Source: an uncultured Prevotella sp.
GTDB taxonomy: Bacteria > Bacteroidota > Bacteroidia > Bacteroidales > Bacteroidaceae
NCBI GenBank assembly: GCA_900322175.1
Contig: ONYZ01000049.1
Span: 1-33,716 of the forward strand
Length of the DNA stretch: 33,716 nucleotides
Direction of reading: 5' to 3'
The position numbers and the translations under genes were made by a program. Each line of letters opens with the position of its first letter. Positions within the stretch are counted from its first letter, which is position 1. Shown piece after piece: positions 27,173 through 33,716 of this stretch. Below the pieces are notes generated by a model. It made no database searches and was not told the DNA's origin. It saw only the letters and a program-made list of their open reading frames with translations.

Positions 27173-28438
27173 ATGAATGAAGCAAAACCCTTTGTTGTGG
27201 AGAAGCGGGTGGTCATGGAATCCTGGCTTCAGGTGAAAGCCAACAGAGGCAGTGCGGGGATAGACGGTATAGACCTGAAATCCTACGAAGGCAACCTACA
27301 GAAGAATCTGTACAAGCTTTGGAACCGCATGAGCTCGGGGAGTTATTTCCCGAAAGCCGTGAAACTGGTGGAGATACCTAAGCCAAACGGAGGGAAACGC
27401 CCTTTGGGCATTCCCACGATTGAGGACAGAGTGGCTCAGATGGTGGTGGTAATGTATATTGCCCCTCGTCTTGAAGCCATCTTCCACGATGATTCATATG
27501 GCTATCGTCCGATGAGGTCAGCGCATAGCGCCATAGCCAAGGCAATAGAGCGCTGCAACGAGAACTTTTGGGTGCTTGACATGGATATCAGCAAGTTCTT
27601 CGATACGATAGACCACAGTCTGTTGATGAAGGCAGTCCAGAAGCACGTCAGTGAGAAGTGGATACTCCTTTACATTGAGCGGTGGCTCAAGGTTCCCTAT
27701 CAGACCAGCGATGGCAGGGTGGTGGAGCGCACGATGGGAGTACCGCAAGGGTCTGTGATAGGTCCGGTCTTGGCCAACCTGTTCCTGACGTATGTGTTTG
27801 ACTTATGGATGAAACGCTACTTTCCTACGATACCGTTTGAGAGGTATGCCGATGACACCATCTGTCACTGCCGCACGGAGAAACAGGCGCATTATCTGAA
27901 AACATGCTTGGTAAAGCGGTTTGCAGACTGCGGGCTGAAACTGAATGAGGAGAAGACCAAGATAGTCTATTGTAAGGATAGTAATCGCAAAGGTAACTCC
28001 GAGCATACGTCCTTTGACTTCCTGGGCTACACCTTTCGACCTCGCAAAGCCAAGAACAGCAAGACGGGTCAGATCTTCACTGCATTCAGTCCTGCGATAA
28101 GCAAGAAGGCGATGTTGAAGATAAAGACTGAGATACGCAGTTGGAATCTGAATCGCCAGACGCATCTAAGCATAGAGCAGATAGCAGAAAGGATAAACCC
28201 GATAGTCAGCGGATGGATGAATTACTATACGAGATTCGGCAAGTCTGAGTTTTGGAAGGTAATGAGTTATCTGAATGAACGGCTGTCAAGATGGGTGAAG
28301 TGCAAGTACAAGCGTTTTCGGACGAAACTTGGCAAAGCCTATGACTGGCTTGCTGAATGTGCAGCACACAACAGCCAAATATTCTCTCATTGGATGGGTG
28401 GGTATATCCCATATCCGCGACTTTACAAATTGAGATAA
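27173..28438 (+). CDS. ltrA: group II intron reverse transcriptase/maturase
   Basis: 421 residues. RT motifs run in order: SAGIDGIDLKSYEGNL, PKPNGGKRPLGIPTIEDRV, VLDMDISKFFDTIDH, GVPQGSVIGPVLANLFL, the active site YADD at 225-228, and LGYTFRPRKAK. The C-terminal maturase domain X/GIIM (AERINPIVSGWMNYYTRFG; LSRWVKCKYKRF) ends near SHWMGGYIPYPRLYKL. There is no HNH endonuclease, as in endonuclease-lacking classes that depend on nascent strands or replication for mobility. All key motifs appear intact, so the element may still be active. ATG 27173 lies within intron domain IV. Confidence 0.95.
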   Translation: MNEAKPFVVEKRVVMESWLQVKANRGSAGIDGIDLKSYEGNLQKNLYKLWNRMSSGSYFPKAVKLVEIPKPNGGKRPLGIPTIEDRVAQMVVVMYIAPRLEAIFHDDSYGYRPMRSAHSAIAKAIERCNENFWVLDMDISKFFDTIDHSLLMKAVQKHVSEKWILLYIERWLKVPYQTSDGRVVERTMGVPQGSVIGPVLANLFLTYVFDLWMKRYFPTIPFERYADDTICHCRTEKQAHYLKTCLVKRFADCGLKLNEEKTKIVYCKDSNRKGNSEHTSFDFLGYTFRPRKAKNSKTGQIFTAFSPAISKKAMLKIKTEIRSWNLNRQTHLSIEQIAERINPIVSGWMNYYTRFGKSEFWKVMSYLNERLSRWVKCKYKRFRTKLGKAYDWLAECAAHNSQIFSHWMGGYIPYPRLYKLR

Positions 28439-28479
28439 ATGAAATTATTAACAATTTAAACAAAAGAGTTAAGTACGAA

Positions 28480-28513
28480 GAGCCGTGTGACGAGAGACTG
28501 TCAAGCACGGTTC
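28480..28513 (+). ncRNA. group II intron domain V
   Basis: A 34-base hairpin with lower stem GAGCCGTG/CACGGTTC, the AGC catalytic triad and an upper TGAC/GTCA stem. It is the most conserved piece of group II ribozymes and lies just downstream of the maturase gene, as expected. Confidence 0.85.
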
Positions 28514-28569
28514 CGAGAGAAGGGAGAGTGAAAGTCCCTCCACTTACTCGACAAAAATGTGGGATTCGA

Positions 28570-29259
28570 ATGAGTATCATTAATAGATTTCTTAGTGCAG
28601 TAACTGAGCCGGAATTTAAGTTAGCTCGTGATTTAACTGCTATGGCCATTGCTGATGGCGAGGTCACTCCTGAGGAAAAAGCGGCCATAAGTGCCATCTG
28701 TCATTTAGAGGGTATTAACGAATCAAAGCTGTTGGAATCTCTTCGGGGTGGTTATGAACATGTCAATGAAGAGATGCCAAACAGTCGTAAAGAAAGACAA
28801 GAGTATCTTAGAAATCTTATAAAACTAATAGGTGCCGATGGTTATGCTGCTCCACAAGAGGTTTATCTGTTCCAGATTGTAGCCAGTAAGATGGGGCTAA
28901 ACCAGATGGATGTCGTCAGTATGTTTTTACTGACTACAACGCGTGAATATTTTGCTGGCGATATAGGTTCTAGGATTCTTGTTTCTTTCCTAAAGAACTA
29001 CATTGCCCCCAAGGCAAAATCAGAAATGGCTAATCGAGAGAGTTTAAGCGCAATATACGAAACGGTGGCCTCTCATACAGTTGTAAGCCAAAATGAAGAT
29101 TTTGACAGGGAGATGCTGCGACGGAATTTGGCACATACCACTGCCACGTTTTTAGAAAACACTATCCTTATTAAGGAGTTCGCTGATGTAGGGCTTGATT
29201 TTGCTTTGATGGCTAAGCAGGAAGAGATGAAGATTTTTAAGAGGTATACCACTGGTTAG
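28570..29259 (+). CDS. TerB-like protein, first gene of the TIR operon
   Basis: 229 residues from ATG 28570, 17 bases after the intron's 3' end. The in-frame upstream extension to 28357 lies inside the intron maturase and domain V and is rejected. The N-terminal part reads LARDLTAMAIADGEVTPEEK and later LIKLIGADGYAAPQEVYLF, two copies of the acidic-turn pattern of TerB-family helical bundles. The C-terminal half (about 120-229) is helical and of unknown type. No signal peptide. TerB domains occur in tellurite/stress and conflict systems, often near membranes. The gap to the TIR gene is 35 bases. Confidence 0.75.
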   Translation: MSIINRFLSAVTEPEFKLARDLTAMAIADGEVTPEEKAAISAICHLEGINESKLLESLRGGYEHVNEEMPNSRKERQEYLRNLIKLIGADGYAAPQEVYLFQIVASKMGLNQMDVVSMFLLTTTREYFAGDIGSRILVSFLKNYIAPKAKSEMANRESLSAIYETVASHTVVSQNEDFDREMLRRNLAHTTATFLENTILIKEFADVGLDFALMAKQEEMKIFKRYTTG

Positions 29260-29294
29260 TATTTTTTTGTGACAATTACGACAATAAAGATATT

Positions 29295-32019
29295 ATGGCA
29301 CAAGAGAAAGAATATTATGCATTCATCAGCTACAAACGAGAGGATGAGAAGTGGGCGAAGTGGCTACAAGATAAGTTGGAACACTATCGTTTCCCAACTA
29401 ATCTTAATGGTCACTTCGATTTACCTAAACACATTCGGTCCCACTTTCCGTGACGTTACAGACCTCAAACCAGGTTTGCTGGCAGAAGAGATAAATAATG
29501 CTCTGCGCAATTCAGAATGGCTTATTGTTGTATGCTCTCCGCGTAGCGCTAAAAGTCCGTGGGTGTGTAAGGAGGCTCAGACCTTTATTGACCTTGGACG
29601 TGCCGACCATATCATACCTTTTGTTATTGAGGGTAGTCCGTTTTCTGATGCCACTGCTACAGAGTGCTACCCTGAGGCTTTGCTCAATCTTACAGGTAGC
29701 AGAGAGCTTCTTGCGGCAAATATCAATGAGATGGGGCGTGATGCTGCCGCAATCAAGGTCGTTGCCCGTATGTTTAATCTTCGATTTGATGCTCTGTGGC
29801 AGAGATATGAAAGGGATAAAAAGAGAAAGCGAAATTGGTTGATTTCTGCTGCAATTACGTCATTCTTGTTTGTTTCGGGTATCGCATACTGGTTGTATTG
29901 GCAAAATCAGCAAATACAGAAGGCAAATTGGAAGATGATGGAAAATCAAGCAAAAGCCGTCGCAGAAAAAGCAAATCAGCTAACAAATGAAGGTGATTCT
30001 TATACAGCCAGATTATTGGCTTTGGCAGTATTACCCAATGATCTGGAAAGTCCCAATAGGCCATATACCATAGAAGCGGAGGGTGCGCTAAGAAAAGCAT
30101 GTCAATATCATAATACAATTATTGGAAGACATTTGTCTTATGTTGTGACAGCGTCGTTCAGTCCCGATGGCAAACGTATTGTATCGGCTTCTGCAGACAA
30201 AACGATTCGAATTTGGAATGTTGATAACGGGATGCAAATGGGGCTTTTTGCTGGGCATACAGATCGTGTTAATTCTGCTTCCTTCAGTCCTGATGGAAAA
30301 AGAATAGTATCGTCATCATACGACGCGACTATCCGCATCTGGGACATTGAGACAGGGCAACAGATAGGCAAACCATTGAAAGGCCATACTTCTTCTGTTA
30401 ATTCTGCTTCCTTTAGCCCCGATGGTAAGTTGATTGTTTCGGCATCAAGCGACAATACCATTCGTATATGGAATGCTAAAACCGGACAACAGATAGGAAA
30501 ACCATTGGAAGGACATACTTCTGGTGTGTTATCTGCTTCCTATAGTCCTGATGGAAAGCTAATCGTCTCGGCATCTGAAGACAAAACTATCCGTATTTGG
30601 GATACCGAGTCTGGACAACAGATAGGCAACCCGTTAAAAGGACATTTATGGCATGTGACTTCTGCTTCCTTCAGTCCTGATGCCAAGAGGATCGTCTCGT
30701 CATCATACGACATGACTATCCGCATCTGGGATGTTGAGACAGGGCAACAGATTGGAAAACCATTGAAAGGACATACTCTTTTGGCTAGCTCTGCTTCTTT
30801 TAGTCCTGATGGCAAGTATATCGTTTCGTCGGCATTCGACAATACAATCCGCATTTGGGATGCAGAAACGGGGCTTCAGATAGGAAAAACATTGGAAGGT
30901 CATTCTGCGTTCTATAGTCCCAACGGAAAACTTATAGTGTCGGCTTCAAACGATTTTACCATCCGAATTTGGGATTCTAATACAGAAAAGCAGATAGGTC
31001 TGCCATTGGAAGGATGTAATACCGATTCTATGAGCGATGTGTCTTTCAGTAGCGATTGTAATCGAATCGCATCATATTTAGAACCAAATAGACTTATAAT
31101 CTGGGACACTAAAACAGGTAGGCAAATAGGCAAACCGATAGAAATGGAAACGGTAGGTTGGGAGTGTAATTACTCTATAAGTCCCGATGGAAAATACGTT
31201 GTTTCTGCGGACACCGTTATCCGGATTTGGGATGTGCAGACCGGCCAACAAGTAGGCAAACCTTTAGATGGATATCCAGGTCGTAAGGATAGTTTGCGTA
31301 TTTCTAAGACAATCCAGCTCATTTTATATGGTGATAATAGTTTTTCTTTCAGTCCAGACAGTAAACGTGTAGTATCGACTGCCAGTAACAATACTATCCG
31401 AATTTGGGATGTGAAAACTGGACTGCAGATAGATAAGCCCTTGGAAGGCCATACCAAGGTTGTTAATTCTGTTGCATTTAGTCATGACGGAAGATATATT
31501 GTTTCTGCATCAGCAGATTCTACCATTCGCATTTGGAATGCAAAAACGGGGCAGCAGATAGGTAAACCCTTGAAAGGTCATGCGGCTGGCGTATCTGAAG
31601 CTATCTTTAGCTATGATGGAAATCGTATTGTGTCTACATCATCTGACAATACAATACGCTTTTGGAATGCAAAAACGGGACAGCAGGTAGGTAACCCTAT
31701 AACTGTAGCGGCCGCTTCTGGCTTATTATCTTTTAGTCATAATAGTAAATACATACTTTCACGTTCTGCAGGTAATGTTATTCGGATTTGGGATGTAGAA
31801 ACAGGACTGCAAATTTGCCAGCCTTTAGAAGGATGTAATATTGACAAGCTATATTGTGTTACATTCAGTCCTGATGACAAGCATATAATAGTGGTTTCAG
31901 ATGGCTCAATAATAGTTTGGGACTTTCCACCTCTCCAGCAACTCATTGACGAGACTCGAGAGCGCTTTAAGAATCGACCGTTGACCACTGAAGAGCGCCA
32001 GAAGTATTACTTAGAATAA
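29295..32019 (+). CDS. TIR-transmembrane-WD40 protein, frameshifted within the TIR domain
   Basis: The true start is probably ATG 29295 (MAQEKEYYAFISYKREDEKW), which gives the first TIR strand and helix but stops at 29451-29453. From 29440 the protein continues in another frame (PTFRDVTDLKPGLLAEEI). Deleting one base at 29437-29439 (CGGTCCC to CGTCCC or CGGCCC) gives KHIRPTFRDVTD, a continuous TIR_2-type domain of about 907 residues in total. The TIR part keeps the W-C-x-E motif (SPWVCKEAQTF), whose Glu is the usual NADase residue. A transmembrane helix follows (WLISAAITSFLFVSGIAYWL), then a linker and 14 WD40 repeats. The C-terminus reads LQQLIDETRERFKNRPLTTE. Without the correction only the part from about 29440 is in one frame (open from 29269), lacking the first TIR strand. 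Whether the shift is a mutation, an error or a recoding site is unknown. Confidence 0.82.
30130..31930 (+). repeat. 14 WD40 repeats, about 129 bases each
   Basis: The repeat unit is about 43 residues with the pattern H..(V)..SFSPDGK.IVSAS.D.TIRIWD..TGQQIGKPL.G. I count 14 units; the seventh lacks about five residues, the tenth is longer, and 8-10 and 13-14 are more diverged. Units 2-6 and 11 are most alike at protein and DNA level, indicating expansion by duplication. Fourteen units would suit two seven-bladed propellers. Confidence 0.85.
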
Positions 32020-32098
32020 GGACATACATGATATTACTATTTATTTTGAATGATATACTTTTTGCAGCCTGAAAAGGAAATTCTATAGACGATTAATT

Positions 32099-33265
32099 AT
32101 GAGTAAGGAAAAACGAACTGGTTGTTGTTTATGGAGAATAATCAAGTTCTTCATGGCTTTGTTTCTTATGGGAGTAGCTCTATTATGGATATGTGATTAT
32201 TGGGGGCTACTTGATGATGGGTATAGTGAATATAGTGAGGAGGTACAAACAGAAAAAAAAGAGGTTAATCTCCCCCCGAATTTTGATAATGATACAGAAT
32301 TGGAAGACGATAACGATTTCAGAATCGTTAATGAGGCGTATATCGATTATTATAAAGAACCAAAAGGTGAAGATGGTTTTTATTGTTCTCCTACTCATTA
32401 CAACTATACTGATGTGGCTGCATATATAACGTCTGGCTGTGAAGATGACTATCAAAGAATTCGAGCAATATACCAGTGGTTGTGTGAGAATATTGAATAT
32501 GATACATCATATTCCATTTATACAGCAGATCGCTGTTATGATGCCAAGAAAGGCGTCTGTCAGGCTTATAGTGAGTTGTTTTATCAGTTGGCAAAAGCTG
32601 TAGGGGTGAAAGTAGAGGTTATTGGCGGAAAGGCTAAAACTTACTATGGAGGCGTTAACTTGTCTGGACATGCATGGCTGTTTGCATACACTAGGGAGAA
32701 TCATGGTATCCTTTTGGATCCTACATGGGGTGCAGGATATGTTGACATGGGTAAAAGAATCTTTACTAGAAGAGAAAACTGTTGGATATGGTTTAATGTC
32801 AATCCGGAGTGGATGATTCTAAGTCATTTCCCCGACGACGAATCATACCAATTGATTAAAAATCCAATGTCTTACGAAGAATTCTTGTCGTTAATACCCA
32901 TAAGTGATTTATGGATAGAATATGGCTTGGATGGGCATAAACTATATAAGAAGATTAGGGAAAAGGATCTTAGAATGCCAATATTTTATGGAAGTGGGGA
33001 AGGAAAACTTGATATCATTGATATGCCTTTGCGTGATGTCTTAAGGATAGGTGATACTTATACTTTTAGAATCAGAAAGAAAACTACAAGAGATTTTGCG
33101 ATTCATAATAATATGGGTTTTGTAAAGTTGGAAAAATGGAAGTCAGAAGGTGATTCTGTTTATTCAATAGATTATGTGGTTAGTGAAGCCGGCAACGTGA
33201 AGTTAAGCATACAAGGCGAGACAGATGATATGTGGCACAATATCATTGAATATCAAGTTAAATAG
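32099..33265 (+). CDS. membrane-anchored transglutaminase-like protein
   Basis: 388 residues. One N-terminal membrane helix (IIKFFMALFLMGVALLWIC) is followed by an acidic linker (about 45-80). A transglutaminase-like fold (about 105-215) shows a complete Cys-His-Asp triad: Cys154 in KGVCQAYSELF, His191 in SGHAWLFAY, Asp207 in LLDPTWGAGY. The C-terminal 150 residues are beta-rich and not recognised. In bacteria this fold is usually a cysteine protease or peptide-processing enzyme rather than a crosslinker. The helix orientation puts the enzyme probably outside the inner membrane. It begins 79 bases after the WD40 gene without an obvious promoter, so it probably belongs to the operon. The gene is very AT-rich. 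Confidence 0.8.
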   Translation: MSKEKRTGCCLWRIIKFFMALFLMGVALLWICDYWGLLDDGYSEYSEEVQTEKKEVNLPPNFDNDTELEDDNDFRIVNEAYIDYYKEPKGEDGFYCSPTHYNYTDVAAYITSGCEDDYQRIRAIYQWLCENIEYDTSYSIYTADRCYDAKKGVCQAYSELFYQLAKAVGVKVEVIGGKAKTYYGGVNLSGHAWLFAYTRENHGILLDPTWGAGYVDMGKRIFTRRENCWIWFNVNPEWMILSHFPDDESYQLIKNPMSYEEFLSLIPISDLWIEYGLDGHKLYKKIREKDLRMPIFYGSGEGKLDIIDMPLRDVLRIGDTYTFRIRKKTTRDFAIHNNMGFVKLEKWKSEGDSVYSIDYVVSEAGNVKLSIQGETDDMWHNIIEYQVK

Positions 33266-33349
33266 CGGATTCTGTCTTGATTTATTAATGATGTCTAATA
33301 GTCGTTCGTAAACAAATAGTCTATGAGTATTAAAAAAACGCAATATAGT

Positions 33350-33380
33350 TTTGGTGTTTCAGAACTTTTTATTATATTTG
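33350..33380 (+). promoter_or_regulatory. -33/-7 promoter near the window end
   Basis: TTTG at 33350-33353 and TATATTTG at 33373-33380 with a 19-base spacer, matching the Bacteroidota consensus. Transcription would start near 33387, some 128 bases before the small frame at 33515. Confidence 0.6.
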
Positions 33381-33514
33381 CCAACGATATTACTATTAAT
33401 TTGGAATGTCTTTACTGTCTTTACGATTAATGATTCAAGGTGAATGGTACTTTGAGAGCCGAGTAGACAAAAGAAGAAAGAAAACTTAAAAGATAACAAT
33501 AAAAATACAAAGCG

Positions 33515-33640
33515 ATGGAAACAGATGTGTTGAGTTCAAGGATATACGACGTTGTCGTAGAAGAAGTGGAGAACATTTATCCGCAGTTCATGAAAAGGGT
33601 GAACAATATAGATTTAGCCTACATATTTCATACTCATTAA
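33515..33640 (+). CDS. possible 41-residue small protein
   Basis: An open frame starting METDVLSSRIYDVVVEEVEN and ending with LAYIFHTH. It is acidic, without signal peptide or membrane segment, and no family is recognised. It lies downstream of a good promoter. It may be a short gene, the truncated 5' end of a longer one, or chance. Confidence 0.3.
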   Translation: METDVLSSRIYDVVVEEVENIYPQFMKRVNNIDLAYIFHTH

Positions 33641-33716
33641 AAAGAAAACGTCTTTGGCTTCTGCCAGAGTCTGTTGTAAGATTATTCCGATTTCTTGACA
33701 TACTTGCTTTGCAAAA

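Larger units (their letters stand above)
26606..28552 (+). mobile_element. group II intron with internal reverse transcriptase/maturase
   Basis: The 5' end reads GTGTG, fitting the group II consensus GUGYG. Domain V lies at 28480-28513 (GAGCCGTGTGACGAGAGACT then GTCAAGCACGGTTC), with the catalytic AGC triad at 28481-28483 and a base-paired GAGCCGTG/CACGGTTC stem. Domain VI follows (about 28514-28550: CGAG, GGGAG, loop, CCCTC, unpaired A, CTCG). The 3' end is placed after CTCGAC at 28552. The reverse transcriptase lies in domain IV. The roughly 560 bases before it should hold domains I-III; I did not fold them. Upstream exon ends GCAAAACT; downstream exon starts AAAAATG. I could not find a convincing EBS1 complement. 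Subclass is not assigned. Confidence 0.85.
33266..33716. other. AT-rich 3' flank with few convincing genes
   Basis: It holds a good promoter at 33350-33380 and two small plus-strand frames (27 codons at 33406-33489; 41 codons at 33515-33640). A minus-strand frame open from the window edge to 33617 or below ends with KQVCQEIGIILQQTLAEA and looks protein-like, but is too short to call. No terminator hairpin is evident after 33265. Confidence 0.4.

Noticed and set aside
28357-28569. Upstream extension of the TerB-like frame
   Set aside because: It lies inside the intron maturase gene and domain V/VI; no TerB similarity begins before 28570.
28558-28575. GGGATTCGAATG resembling a tRNA T-loop
   Set aside because: No acceptor, D-arm or anticodon arm can be built around it.
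29269-29439. N-terminus of the long open frame as the start of the TIR protein
   Set aside because: Its first 57 residues are not TIR-like, whereas the other frame from 29295 encodes the canonical first strand and helix.
30130-31930. Regular repeats as a CRISPR array
   Set aside because: The repeats are coding, 129 bases long and translate as WD40 units; no spacer structure is present.

Overview
The window looks like a chromosomal segment of a Bacteroidales bacterium, most likely Prevotella or a close relative. Three things point there. Many upstream regions carry the Bacteroidota -7 box TAnnTTTG (TATCTTTG, TACCTTTG, TATATTTG), sometimes with a -33 TTTG. The ATP synthase operon has the phylum's order (beta, epsilon, small membrane protein, a, c, b, delta, alpha, gamma). 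Shine-Dalgarno sites are scarce. The protein families (LruC/DUF4842 lipoprotein, DUF4421 barrel, GH51 arabinofuranosidase, SIMPL, PreA) fit too. This is inference from sequence; no database was searched.

Layout. 1-430: a decayed N-terminal fragment of a circularly permuted ATP-grasp gene. 699-4748: a TerB-DnaJ protein, a sensor kinase with a periplasmic solute-binding domain, and a NhaD-type antiporter. 4775-14128: phosphofructokinase, a P-loop/CYTH-like ATPase and the complete F1Fo ATP synthase operon, whose last gene (atpG) is broken by an out-of-frame internal deletion; a strong terminator closes it. 14271-18202: a lipoprotein and a GH51 arabinofuranosidase separated by a hairpin. 18279-19377: an ECF-like sigma factor and a membrane partner. 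19429-26412: DUF4421 barrel, AmtB, PaaI-type thioesterase, PreA, a Kv-type potassium channel, a small secreted protein and a SIMPL protein, punctuated by clear hairpin terminators.

The most unusual part is 26563-33265. A good -33/-7 promoter is followed, about at the expected transcription start, by a complete-looking group II intron (26606-28552) with its own reverse transcriptase/maturase. Directly after the intron come a TerB-like protein, a TIR-transmembrane-WD40 protein (14 repeats, enough for two seven-bladed propellers) and a membrane-anchored transglutaminase-fold protein. The three exon genes look like one operon. TIR plus TerB plus a repeat sensor suggests a conflict or immune module, but that function is inference. 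The TIR gene carries a single-base frameshift inside the TIR domain, and the intron lies in the leader of the whole operon, so its expression would depend on splicing or on internal starts.

Three frame-breaking lesions (ATP-grasp remnant, atpG, TIR gene) occur in one window. The first and third are one-base events that could be consensus errors; the atpG lesion is a larger deletion and is harder to explain that way.
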